Shown here piece by piece: positions 8,061 through 17,344 of a stretch of 64,000 nt of DNA. The position numbers and the translations under genes were made by a program. The notes under the pieces were generated by a model. That model was not told the origin of the DNA. It searched no databases and saw only the letters and a list, made by a program, of their open reading frames with translations. This stretch comes from Asticcacaulis sp. MM231 (GTDB lineage: Bacteria; Pseudomonadota; Alphaproteobacteria; Caulobacterales; Caulobacteraceae): contig NZ_OZ075108.1 of assembly GCF_964186625.1 (NCBI RefSeq), positions 744,001-808,000 of the forward strand, in the 5' to 3' direction. The first letter of the stretch is position 1. Every line of letters begins with the position of its first letter.

Positions 8061-8681
8061 ATGAAATACCTTTTCCTCCTTCCGGCGCTGCTTTTGGCAG
8101 GCTCCCAGGCCGCCGCCGCTGATCTCACCGTTGCGGTCAGCGATACCGGTGGCAAGCCGGTTCCGAACACGGTGGTGACGTGGATACCGGCGGCTGGTGC
8201 GGCCATACCGGCGGCGGAAAAAGGCAAGGCCTTCGTGATGGCGCAGCAGAACGTCCAGTTCCTCCCATACGTGCTTGCGGTGCCGGCCGGCGCCACGGTC
8301 AACTTCCCCAATAAGGACCGTGTCAACCATCACGTTTACTCGTTCTCGCCGGTCCAGCCCTTTCAGTTTCCCCTGTATGGCAAGGGCAAAAGCCATATCA
8401 TGAAGTTCGATCGTCCGGGCACGGTCGCGCTTGGCTGCAACATTCATGATTCGATGGCCGCCTATATCCGCGTCGTCGATACCCCCTTTTACGCCACGAC
8501 CGATGGTGCCGGCCGTGTCATGCTGAAGGTGCCCGATGGCGCCGGCAGTCTGGCAATCTGGCATCCGGGCCTTGATGCGCCGGAGCATCAGATGGCGCGC
8601 GCACTCAAGCTGGCCGGCCCGTCGGCCCAGACCTTCAGCGTCAAAGTGCGTCAGTCTGCGCCCACGGCGGGTCAGTATTAG
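8061..8681 (+). CDS. periplasmic cupredoxin-like protein (methylamine utilization protein type)
   Basis: A 206-residue exported protein with a signal peptide (residues 1-20, cleavage near AAA-DLTV). After an Ig/CNA-like strand set comes a cupredoxin domain with a complete type-1 copper ligand set: His90 or His91 in VNHHVYSF, then Cys126, His129 and Met132 in LGCNIHDSM. The spacing C-x2-H-x2-M is the tight loop seen in short cupredoxins. Database entries for such proteins often carry the name methylamine utilization protein, but no methylamine genes are nearby. It lies 19 bases before a membrane GGDEF/EAL protein and an outer-membrane barrel gene, so the three form one operon, possibly sensing or handling copper or a redox signal. 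Confidence 0.85.
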   Translation: MKYLFLLPALLLAGSQAAAADLTVAVSDTGGKPVPNTVVTWIPAAGAAIPAAEKGKAFVMAQQNVQFLPYVLAVPAGATVNFPNKDRVNHHVYSFSPVQPFQFPLYGKGKSHIMKFDRPGTVALGCNIHDSMAAYIRVVDTPFYATTDGAGRVMLKVPDGAGSLAIWHPGLDAPEHQMARALKLAGPSAQTFSVKVRQSAPTAGQY

Positions 8682-8700
8682 CATGCGTGACGTGTAACCC

Positions 8701-11085
8701 ATGATCATGTTCAAACGCCTTAGCACCAAGCTATCCGTGATGTTCGGCGGCCTTTTCTCTTTGGCCCTGCTGGTTATCGCGTTTGCCTGCTATATGGCGG
8801 TGGTCTCCTACGCCCGCACTTCGGTTCAGAAGGAACTTCAGGCCTCGGCCAGCGTGTTCCAGCGTATCTGGACGCTGAAATCCGAGGCGCTCCAATCCAA
8901 TGCGGTTTTGTTGTCGCGCGATTTCGGCTTCAAATCCGCCCTGGCGACACGCGATAATATCACGGTCGAATCGGCCTTCGATAATCTGCAATCACGTCTG
9001 AACGTTGAGATTGGCCTGATCATCGGGCCTGACGGCAATCCGGTAGTCGGGGAAGCCGGCGCCTTAGGGCAAAGCCTGGCTGCCGCACTGCGCAGCAAAG
9101 ATGAGTTCAATTCCGATACGGCCGCATTGACTGGCATCGTCGCTATCGACAGCCACCCCTATCAGGTGATGGCCGCGCCGGTCATGGCGCCGGATCGCCT
9201 CGGTTGGGTCGTCTTCGCCCAGCGTCTCGAAGGCCCTGAAATGCAGAACCTGCAAGGCCTGTCGTCCATCCCGATCAAGTCGTCGATCCTGACCCAGACG
9301 CGTGGCGGCCTGTGGCTCGGACCTACGGAGCAGACCAGCGACTACAAGCCAAGTTCCTTGAGCTTCTTTATCGATCAGAGCCTGCATACCAAGGCCGCCA
9401 GCATGATCGGCAGCAGCCACGGCACCATGATCGCGGTCGCCACCTCGCTGCCCAATCTGGATAACAAGCAAAAAAGCGTCCTGCTGCTCAGCTATCCGCT
9501 CAGCGAGGCGCTCAAGTCCTATCAGCCGCTCCTGACTGTCCTGCTTGGCATCGGTCTTCTCGGCCTGACCTGCGTCATTATCGCCAGCCTTTATCTCGCC
9601 AGCAACCTGACCCGTCCTATTCTGGCGTTGAAAGATGCCGCCTTCGCCTTGCGCGACGGTAAGCCTGGACAGGTCAAGATCACCACCCATGATGAAATGG
9701 CCGACCTGGCCTCGGCCTTCAATGACATGGCCGTGTCGATCGAGGACCGTGAACGCGATATCACGCGTCTGGCCAAGACCGACCTGCCAACCGACCTGCC
9801 CAACCGTTCGGCCTTCGAGGACCATATCGCCCGACTGCGCGAGCAAGGCGTGGAAAATGGCGTCGTGGTCGTCTGTATAGGCATAGACCGCTACGCCCAT
9901 ATCCGCGCCGTCTGGGGTGTTTCCTATGCGCACACGCTTGTGTCGCGTCTTCAGGCTATCCTCATCCGCATCTTCGCCAACGCCTATATCGCCCGCCTTT
10001 CGGCCGATACTCTGGGGCTGTGCCTGAATCCATGCCAAGCCGAGCAGGCCCTGCCATTGGCTCGTGCCATCGTCGCGCGCCTCGATAAGCGCATCAAGGT
10101 GACGGATGATCAGAGCCTCGACGTGCTGGTGTCGCTTGGCGTCTATCATATGGCCAATGCGCGTCCGAGTGCCGATGAAATGATCGAACGCGCCCTGATT
10201 GCCCTTGATCAGGCGCGCGCCAGCAAGGCCAAGATCGCGCTGTTCGATCCGCGCATCTATTCCGAACTGGCCGACACCCTGCTGCTGACCGACCAGCTTT
10301 ACGCCGCCCTGCAAAGCAAGGTGCTGGAGGTCTGGTATCAGCCTAAGTTCAGCTATCGTGAAGGCAAAATCACTTCGGTCGAGGCTCTGGTGCGCTGGAA
10401 TCATCCTGAGCGTGGCTTCGTGTCGCCGCAGCGCTTTGTCGGCATCGCCGAGGAAACCGGCGCCATCCGCGACCTGACCCTCCAGGTATTGCAAACCTGC
10501 CTGGCCGATCAGGGACGGCTGAAATCGGCCGGCTTTAATCTCGATGTCAGCATCAACTATTCCGGACGGCTGCTGTCGGATGAGGGCTTCAACGCCAAAA
10601 CTCTGGCTCTGTGTGATGCGGCGGTAGGACAGATTTGCCTCGAAATCACCGAAACGGCGGTTATCGAAGACCCCAAGATCGGGTTGGCGGCGATCAACAC
10701 CTTTGTCAGCCGCGGGCTGGAAATCTCGATCGATGATTTCGGCACCGGCCTGTCGTCACTGGCTTATCTCAAGCAGATTCCGGCGCATGAACTGAAGATC
10801 GATCGCTCCTTTATCATGGAGATCGAGAGCGGCCAGCGTGATGCGCTTCTGGTGCGCTCAACGATAGATCTGGCCCACGGCCTGGGTATGAAGGTGACGG
10901 CGGAGGGGGTCGAAACGGCCGCTTCGTTTACGCTGCTTCAGGCCATGGGCTGCGATATCGCCCAAGGCTACGGCATCGCCAAACCCATGCCGTTTGGTGA
11001 TCTGGTGTTGTTCCTCAATGACTTTGCCGGCGTCGGCGATACCAAGTCGAAAATGCCTGTTTATCGCAAACGCAAGGCAAGCTGA
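8701..11085 (+). CDS. membrane HAMP-GGDEF(degenerate)-EAL protein
   Basis: A 794-residue signalling protein. An N-terminal membrane helix (about 12-31), a periplasmic sensor domain of about 240 residues, a second helix (about 280-304), HAMP, a GGDEF domain and a C-terminal EAL domain follow in order. The GGDEF active site is replaced by SADTL (residues 434-438, in ARLSADTLGLCL), so no diguanylate cyclase activity is expected. The EAL domain keeps EAL (561-563), EITETAV, IDDFGTGLSSLAYL, LKIDRSF and AEGVET, so it is probably an active c-di-GMP phosphodiesterase. The position between a periplasmic cupredoxin gene and an outer-membrane barrel gene suggests that its sensor reads a periplasmic cue. 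Confidence 0.92.
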   Translation: MIMFKRLSTKLSVMFGGLFSLALLVIAFACYMAVVSYARTSVQKELQASASVFQRIWTLKSEALQSNAVLLSRDFGFKSALATRDNITVESAFDNLQSRLNVEIGLIIGPDGNPVVGEAGALGQSLAAALRSKDEFNSDTAALTGIVAIDSHPYQVMAAPVMAPDRLGWVVFAQRLEGPEMQNLQGLSSIPIKSSILTQTRGGLWLGPTEQTSDYKPSSLSFFIDQSLHTKAASMIGSSHGTMIAVATSLPNLDNKQKSVLLLSYPLSEALKSYQPLLTVLLGIGLLGLTCVIIASLYLASNLTRPILALKDAAFALRDGKPGQVKITTHDEMADLASAFNDMAVSIEDRERDITRLAKTDLPTDLPNRSAFEDHIARLREQGVENGVVVVCIGIDRYAHIRAVWGVSYAHTLVSRLQAILIRIFANAYIARLSADTLGLCLNPCQAEQALPLARAIVARLDKRIKVTDDQSLDVLVSLGVYHMANARPSADEMIERALIALDQARASKAKIALFDPRIYSELADTLLLTDQLYAALQSKVLEVWYQPKFSYREGKITSVEALVRWNHPERGFVSPQRFVGIAEETGAIRDLTLQVLQTCLADQGRLKSAGFNLDVSINYSGRLLSDEGFNAKTLALCDAAVGQICLEITETAVIEDPKIGLAAINTFVSRGLEISIDDFGTGLSSLAYLKQIPAHELKIDRSFIMEIESGQRDALLVRSTIDLAHGLGMKVTAEGVETAASFTLLQAMGCDIAQGYGIAKPMPFGDLVLFLNDFAGVGDTKSKMPVYRKRKAS

Positions 11086-11087
11086 CC

Positions 11088-12363
11088 ATGAAAGCCTTTC
11101 CGATGAAAAAGATCGGGTGGCTTGTTCCCGCATTTTGGGCTTCACTTTGGCTTTGCAGCGGCATCGCACAGGCTGAGACGCAAATCTTCGATCCGGGCAC
11201 CTATACGGCCTGGATTGATCTGCGTGTGGCTACCGCCGATGGCGAATTCGACTGGCTGGGCGGCGGCTTTGGCAAGCTCAGATATGGCAATGAAACAACC
11301 GCCATCATCGCTCAGGCAGCGGTGCTGTGGAAGCCGCAGTTCACCGATACCCTTTCGGGTTATATGCTGCTGCAGGGCGTGTCGGATGCCGAAGTGCCGC
11401 TCGGCGTCGAAGAAGCCTATATTCAGTGGAAACCCGTGCCGACCTCCGGTTTCCGCTATGGTGTGCGCGCTGGCCAGATGTTCCCGCCCGTTTCTATGGA
11501 GCATGACGGTACGGGCTGGACGCCCTCACGCACGATCACGCCCTCAGCCATCAACTCATGGATTGGCGAAGAGGTGCTGGTGCGCGGGCTCGAGGTCAAT
11601 GCGCAGCAAACCTTTGGCGGACACAGGCTGGGCCTGACCCTGTGCGGCTTCACGCGCGATGATACGGCGGGCACGATACTGAGCTGGCGTGGCTGGGCGT
11701 TGCACGATATATCGTCGGCCGATAACAGCGAACTGATGTTGCCCGAGGGTAAAAATCAGGGCTGGTATCGCATTTTTCATGATCATCAGGCGGATCTCAG
11801 CCGGCCTGAGGTCGAAGTCGACGGCCGCCTTGGCTATTATGTCCGTCTCGATTGGAAGGCGCCGGCAGCGCTGGCCGTCAATGCCGAATTCTATGACAAT
11901 CAGGGTGATCCGAGCGCGGCTCGTAACGGCCAGTGGGCCTGGGGCACCCGCTTTTATAATCTGGGCGCCGCTTATCGACTGACGGCGACAGATGAACTGC
12001 TCAGTCAATATATGGTCGGTCATACAGTCACCGGCTGGCAGGTCGGGCAGGGGCGTTATGTGGTGGATGTCGGTTTCGAGTTCGGCTTACGTGCTGTGGT
12101 CGCACAGGTGCGATAATGGCAGCCGCCTGACCGGGCGTTTTGATTATTTCGCCGCCAAGGATCATTCGCGACGGCAGACTGATGACAATAGCGAAACAGG
12201 CTATGCCGCCACTCTGGCCTGGCTGAAGCCCATGAATGATCACCTCGATGTCGCCGTCGAAGCCTTGCACGTGGTCAGTGATCGACCGGCACGCGCAACG
12301 CACATGCTGGCCGTTCAACAGGCTCAGACGCAGCTACAATTGGCGCTCAAGATGCATCTCTAA
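11088..12363 (+). CDS. outer-membrane beta-barrel protein, frame broken as sequenced
   Basis: As written, the frame from 11088 stops at 12116 (342 residues), but a coherent continuation (SRLTGRFDYFAAKDHS ... LALKMHL) lies in another frame up to 12363. Deleting one T at 12081-12082 turns GAGTTCGG into GAGTCGG and joins the two as GFESAYVLWSHRCDNG, giving about 424 residues. There is a signal peptide (to SGIAQA-ETQ), and alternating aromatic/polar strands such as GRYVVDVGFE and LGYYVRLDWKAP indicate an outer-membrane barrel. It sits two bases after the EAL gene stop, third in the cupredoxin operon. The repaired site is GANTC, as in four other genes here, so a sequence error is more likely than decay. 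No family name is certain; porin-like. Confidence 0.7.
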
Positions 12364-12708
12364 GTAGTGCGGGGCATAAGGTGTCTGCCCTAAATGTTAT
12401 GAAGATTCGGTTTTTGCGTATAAATTGTGCACATTAAATAAGCATAAACTCGCGCGAATGATTCGCATATCTCGGTTGACGGGTGGGTTAATTCAACTCA
12501 CGGGCTGCGGTGAGGGCGTGTCCAAACTTGTTGCTTCACGAATTTGCAGTGCAAAAGGTGGGTTATTTTGAACACACTCAGGCCAGTATAAAGGGCATCT
12601 AAAGATGATTTGCCAATAAAAAGCCTGTATTCAGATATTTCAGCGGTCAATGTACTGAAATGAAACAGCAAAGAGGCTCCTTGAAAACAAGGAGCCTTTT
12701 TAAGCTTA
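12364..12708. other. intergenic stretch without a recognised gene
   Basis: About 345 bases, clearly more A+T-rich than the neighbours. I find no plausible coding frame, only the hairpin at 12675-12701. The stretch may contain the trailer of the barrel operon. Confidence 0.5.
12675..12701. terminator. hairpin next to tRNA-Ser, probable bidirectional terminator
   Basis: GGCTCCTTG, loop AAAA, CAAGGAGCC, then TTTTT on the plus strand. On the minus strand the same stem follows the tRNA 3' end by about 12 bases and is trailed by TCTTT. It can end the tRNA transcript and, in the other direction, any read-through from the barrel operon. Confidence 0.65.
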
Positions 12709-12798
<90 letters not shown>

Positions 12799-13203
12799 GT
12801 ACAAGGGGGGAACCACGTAAATCCTTCTATTTCAAAGGATATTAGCGCCTGATTCTGGGCGGCTTGCGCTGCCAGGGTCGATCAGAGGGCGTGTCTCTAC
12901 TGAAAGCTCGGACAAACCGCAAGCCCTTTTCCGCTCTTTATGAGAATTTTATATTGCGGGGTGGGGGTGCTATAGCTTTTTAATGGTGAAGTTTGACCTA
13001 TATGCCGCTGTGTACGGCTTCAATCCGATAAGCGTGTCTTTCTGGTGTCAGTTCTCGCCAAAGCGGATAAAAAAGTGCATATTTCACGCCGAAATCGTAT
13101 TTGGGTGCTATGCAAAACGGGTTCGGAAAGTTAAGAAGCTTTGTACTAAGGTTTCAGTCGAGTTGATCGACTGTTCGTTGGATGGCCATGAGAGGGCAAT
13201 AAC
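12799..13203. other. intergenic region before ompA
   Basis: About 400 bases with no convincing gene. It must hold the tRNA-Ser promoter (left end, minus strand) and the ompA promoter and leader. A stem CAGTCGA/TCGACTG at 13155-13173 lies about 30 bases before the ompA start, in the probable 5' leader, followed by the ribosome site GAGAGGG. Confidence 0.5.
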
Positions 13204-14424
13204 ATGAAACACATCTTGCTGGCGAGCGCTGCTCTCGCTGCGATGGCGGTAGCGGGTTCCGCTGCTGCCGAACAGGCAAACGGTTGGTACGGGGCCGTTG
13301 ACCTCGGTTACAACTGGAAGTCGGATTACAAGGGTCGTTCGCAAGGCTTGATGCCTGACGGCGGGCCTTACGTTTATGACGTGGCTACGGATGATGACTG
13401 GGCTGGCTTCGCTCGTCTCGGTTACCGTTACAGCCCGAACTGGCGCGTCGAATTCGAAGGTGGCTACCGCCCTGGCGATATCTCGTCTGCCCGCGGCTTC
13501 GCCCGTACCTATCCTGGCTCGACCGCTCTGGTCGACACCGCGATCTGCACCACCGGTGTGATCCGCGGCGCGGGTGATCCTTGCGGTTCGCCGAAGGGCT
13601 CGTTCGAGCAAACCACCGTCATGGTCAATCTGTACTATGACATCCTGCCAGAGTCGCAGTTCCATCCGTTTGTCGGTGCCGGTGTCGGCCTCGACAGCAT
13701 CAAAGCAAAGATGCTCGGTCAGCTCTCCACGAGCCCAGCCGGTGCGGTCTCCGATCTTAGCCTGCAAGGCAAGGACACGGTTGGTGCTTATCAACTGCTC
13801 GCCGGTGTGGCTTGGGAGCTTTCCGAGCGCCTCAGCCTTGACGTGACCTACCGTTACCTGGACGCTGGCAAGGCCACGTTCAATGCAGGTATCCAGCCTG
13901 CTGGCACCTGGTCGCAGCCTGAGACCTTCTCCGGCAAGTTTAGCGACCAGAACTCTGACGGTCGGCCTGCGTTGGGCCTTCGGTCAGGAAGCTGCGCCTC
14001 CTCCCCCCCGCCGCCCGCGCCTGAGCCGGCTCCGGTCGTGGAAGCGCCTCCTCCCCCGCCGCCGCCCGCCCCTGAGCCGGTCAAGTACGAAGCTCGCGAA
14101 TTCATCGTGTACTTCGAATTCGACAAGTCGGCCCTGACTGCGGACGCGCAATCGGTTGTCGCCGCTGCCGCTGACTACGCCAAGACCGGCAATGCCGCTC
14201 GTATCGTTGTCGTTGGCCACACGGATACCTCCGGTTCGGCCGCTTATAACATCAAGCTTTCCGAACGCCGCGCCAAGACCGTTGCTGATGCCCTCGCTGG
14301 CCTCGGCGTCGACGGCTCCAAGCTGGCTGTTGATTGGAAGGGTGAATCGGCCCCCGCAGTCGCCACCGGCGACGGCGTGAAGGAACCGCTGAACCGCCGT
14401 TCGACCATCGACATCACGTTCTAA
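13204..14424 (+). CDS. ompA: OmpA-family outer-membrane protein (local frameshift pair)
   Basis: A 406-residue protein: signal peptide (to AGSAAA-EQ), an eight-stranded OmpA-like barrel, a Pro-rich linker (around residues 268-290) and a C-terminal OmpA domain that binds peptidoglycan. The domain begins FIVYFEFDKSALT and contains VVGHTDTSGSAAYN, LSERRAKTV and NRRSTIDI. It probably links outer membrane to cell wall. Between 13951 and 14009 the annotated frame reads unnatural residues, whereas the next frame encodes TLTVGLRWAFGQEAAPPPP, a normal last barrel strand. Removing one A near 13951 (restoring GACTC) and adding one C to the seven-C run at 14003-14009 would correct it. A stable terminator follows. 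Probably highly expressed. Confidence 0.92.
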   Translation: MKHILLASAALAAMAVAGSAAAEQANGWYGAVDLGYNWKSDYKGRSQGLMPDGGPYVYDVATDDDWAGFARLGYRYSPNWRVEFEGGYRPGDISSARGFARTYPGSTALVDTAICTTGVIRGAGDPCGSPKGSFEQTTVMVNLYYDILPESQFHPFVGAGVGLDSIKAKMLGQLSTSPAGAVSDLSLQGKDTVGAYQLLAGVAWELSERLSLDVTYRYLDAGKATFNAGIQPAGTWSQPETFSGKFSDQNSDGRPALGLRSGSCASSPPPPAPEPAPVVEAPPPPPPPAPEPVKYEAREFIVYFEFDKSALTADAQSVVAAAADYAKTGNAARIVVVGHTDTSGSAAYNIKLSERRAKTVADALAGLGVDGSKLAVDWKGESAPAVATGDGVKEPLNRRSTIDITF

Positions 14425-14452
14425 TAAGAACGCGTCGATCTAAGACACAAGA

Positions 14453-14486
14453 AACCCGGTCTGACATCGTCAGGCCGGGTTTTTTT
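14453..14486 (+). terminator. ompA terminator
   Basis: AACCCGGTCTGAC, short loop, GTCAGGCCGGGTT, followed by TTTTTTC. It lies about 30 bases after the ompA stop. A strong Rho-independent terminator by eye. Confidence 0.9.
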
Positions 14487-14735
14487 CTATGCCCAAAACT
14501 CTTTCATGGGGTGTGTCCGGCCAATGTGACAATCAAGTCGCACTTGTTGCGTATGTGACGGCTGTCACAAAAACTTCGCAAGTTTTGTAAAAAAATCGAC
14601 ACATAAGCCGTTAAAAAAACGACAGCAAAATCATCTGACGTCGACAACGCGTGAAACTATCGGTTTGCGCGATGGGGCTCTGCGTCTCTGTGGGGTGGCT
14701 ATGCTTTGTATTTTAATCTGGAGAGGGATACTCCC

Positions 14736-17180
14736 ATGAAGCTCACGAAAACTATCATTTTGGCCGGTACGGCCTTGACGGCGCTCAGCGGCCTGTTCGC
14801 CGGCACGGTTGCCCTGGCTCAGTCGACCGCGACTGAAGAAGTCGAAGTCATCGTCAAAGGCGGCAAAAAGGGGCTGGGACCTATCAACAAGGAAACCGGC
14901 ACAAAAACTAAGACCGCCATCGATCAAGCCTATATCAGCACGCAAACGGCTGGTCAGACGATCGCCGAAACGCTGAATCTGGCGCCGGGCTACAACTTCA
15001 CCAACAACGACCCTTACGGCTCGTCCGGCGGCAACGTCCGTTTGCGCGGCCTTGATGGTTCACGTGTCTCGCTGACTATGGATGGCGTACAGCTCAACGA
15101 CGCTGGCAATTACGCTGTCTACACCAACCAGCAACTTGATCCGGAACTGATTCAGTCGGCGACCATCACCACAGGTGCCACCGACGTCAACTCGATGACG
15201 GCCTCGGCTTCGGGCGGTACGATCAGCTATACCACCCGTAAAACCTCTGATACCTTTGGTGCCGAAGCCACCCTCTCGGTGGGCAGCTTCAACTATACCC
15301 GCCAGTTCGTTATGGTCAACACGGGCTCTTTCGGTCCTTTCGGCACGCAGGCCTGGTTCGCTGTATCGAACCAGAACTATGACACCTTCACCGTTGAAAA
15401 GCCTAACAACGCCAAGCTGAAGAAGCAACAGTTCAACTTCAACATCTATCAGCCGCTATCCAACGGCAGCTACTTCGGTCTGCGCGGCGATTATAACGAA
15501 AATCGCAACCGTCTTATCTTCAGCCAGAACCTGGCCAGCTTCGCCGCCAACGGTAAGTATTACAACAGTGCCGGCGCTGCCAATATCAACCCTTCCAACA
15601 CCGGCAACCTGCGCGGTTACTCGAAGTGGATCATCAACGACAATTTCTTCTTCACTGTTGACCCGACCTTCCAGTCGGTTCTCGCCAATGGCGGCGGCAC
15701 AGGTACGATTGCCGAAAAAGACGGCAAGATGACGGTCAGCAGCCGTACCTACTTCTACAAGGAACTGGCGGGCGTTGACATCAACAAGGACGGCGACGCC
15801 ACCGACAGCGTCAGCGTCTACAACCCCAACACCACCTCGACCAACCGTTATTCGGTGACCTCGACCGGCGTTTACACCTTTAACCGTGGTGACGTGGTTC
15901 GCTTCGGCGCCTCGTTCGATCGTGGCCGTACGCGTCAGACCGGCGAAAGCACCTTGCTGAATACCGGCGGTACAGCGTTTGACCCCTTCGGCGGTCGTGA
16001 TATCGAAAGCCTGCGCATCATCGGCAAGGACGGTTCGACCCATGAGCGCCGTCAGCGCTTCTCTCTGGCCAATGTCGACACCTTCTTCCTCGAATATCGC
16101 GGCCACTTCCTCGAGGACAAGCTCTTCGTTTCGCTTGGCGTCAAGCAACAGAAGATGGAACGTGACCTCAACCAGTACTGCTATTCGCCGGATGATGGTT
16201 CGGGCTCTTACGCTCCGTTCTGCACCACGACCGCGCCAACGGTTGATAATGGCGATGGCACTGTCAGCTTTGGCTACACCTACCTGATCACGACGAATGC
16301 CGATGGCGTCACCAAGACGAACCACACCAACTTTATCAAACCATTCCACACCACTGTCAGCTTCTCGAAGACCCTGCCGAGCCTCGGCGCGACCTACAAG
16401 CTCACCGACCATAACCAGGTCTATGTGAACTACTCCGAGGCCCTGTCGGCGCCGCGTACGGACAACTATTACGGCGTCATCTTCAAGGATGGCGAGGTCA
16501 AGGCCGCCAATCCGCTGCCGGAAAGCAACAAGACCATCGAACTCGGCTACCGCTTCACATCGCCGACCTTCACCGCTACGGCTGACGTTTGGGCGCAAAA
16601 GTACGAAGATCGTATCGTTTCCTCCTATGATGCCGACTCGGACAGCTATTTCGATCGCAATGTCGGCGCGGTTGACCTCAAGGGCTTCGAGGCCTCGGCC
16701 GCTTACGCACCGTCGTCCAAGCTGTCACTCTTCGGTGGCCTGACCTATACCGACACTGAGATTCTCGACAACTATGCGTCGGGCGCAACCACCACCATCG
16801 ACACCAAGGGCAAGGCCTTGCCGGAAGTGCCGGATTGGATGGCCACGGCCGGCTTGACCTACAAGGCGTTTGAGGACTTCACGTTCAATCTTAACGGTAA
16901 GTATGTCGGCAAGCGTTACGCCACCGATTTGAACGATCTTGAAGTAAAGGCCTACACAGTGTGGAACGGCTCCGTGCGTTGGGATTTGCCCGGCGTGTCG
17001 TTCCTCAAGGCTGGCACCTATGCACAGCTCAACGTGATCAACATCACCGACGAGTACTACTTCGGTTCGATCAGCTCGACCACCAACGCCGTAGCCACGG
17101 CGACGCTCAAGGCCAGCGCGCCCTCATTCAACGTCGGCGCCCCTCGCACCGTCATGATGTCGCTCCACACAGCCTTCTAA
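14736..17180 (+). CDS. TonB-dependent receptor
   Basis: An 814-residue outer-membrane receptor with signal peptide (MKLTKTIILAGTALTALS ... ALAQ). The plug domain follows (AGQTIAETLNLAPGYNFTNN, GGNVRLRGLDGSRVSLTMDG, SASGGTISYTTRK), then a 22-strand barrel that ends in an aromatic C-terminus (MMSLHTAF). No clear TonB box is seen before the plug beyond VEVIVKG. ATG 14736 has GGAGAGGG upstream and fits the signal peptide; the frame opens ten codons earlier. The substrate is unknown; a siderophore, sugar oligomer or metal complex is possible. It is monocistronic, with terminators on both sides. The 300-base gap before it is A+T-rich and holds its promoter, where I see no operator I can name. Confidence 0.9.
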   Translation: MKLTKTIILAGTALTALSGLFAGTVALAQSTATEEVEVIVKGGKKGLGPINKETGTKTKTAIDQAYISTQTAGQTIAETLNLAPGYNFTNNDPYGSSGGNVRLRGLDGSRVSLTMDGVQLNDAGNYAVYTNQQLDPELIQSATITTGATDVNSMTASASGGTISYTTRKTSDTFGAEATLSVGSFNYTRQFVMVNTGSFGPFGTQAWFAVSNQNYDTFTVEKPNNAKLKKQQFNFNIYQPLSNGSYFGLRGDYNENRNRLIFSQNLASFAANGKYYNSAGAANINPSNTGNLRGYSKWIINDNFFFTVDPTFQSVLANGGGTGTIAEKDGKMTVSSRTYFYKELAGVDINKDGDATDSVSVYNPNTTSTNRYSVTSTGVYTFNRGDVVRFGASFDRGRTRQTGESTLLNTGGTAFDPFGGRDIESLRIIGKDGSTHERRQRFSLANVDTFFLEYRGHFLEDKLFVSLGVKQQKMERDLNQYCYSPDDGSGSYAPFCTTTAPTVDNGDGTVSFGYTYLITTNADGVTKTNHTNFIKPFHTTVSFSKTLPSLGATYKLTDHNQVYVNYSEALSAPRTDNYYGVIFKDGEVKAANPLPESNKTIELGYRFTSPTFTATADVWAQKYEDRIVSSYDADSDSYFDRNVGAVDLKGFEASAAYAPSSKLSLFGGLTYTDTEILDNYASGATTTIDTKGKALPEVPDWMATAGLTYKAFEDFTFNLNGKYVGKRYATDLNDLEVKAYTVWNGSVRWDLPGVSFLKAGTYAQLNVINITDEYYFGSISSTTNAVATATLKASAPSFNVGAPRTVMMSLHTAF

Positions 17181-17206
17181 AGCGATACGCATAAGAAAAC
17201 AGAGAA

Positions 17207-17237
17207 CGGCCCTCGTTTTTCGGGGGCCGTTTTTTTG
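17207..17237 (+). terminator. terminator after the TonB receptor
   Basis: ACGGCCCTCG, T loop, CGGGGGCCGT, then a run of seven T. It lies 26 bases after the receptor stop. Confidence 0.9.
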
Positions 17238-17344
17238 TGGGAATGGTGGTCAAATCGGCAGGGCTTGTGCTAATAGCCCAATCACACAGCCGGCGCCGTA
17301 GCGGAATGGTTATCGTAGAGGCCAATCGGTAGGGAATATTCAGA

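Noticed and set aside
12983..13207. A 74-residue frame just before ompA
   Set aside because: Codon use is unlike the neighbours (many TTT/ATA), it runs into the ompA ribosome site and has no family features. Treated as leader sequence.
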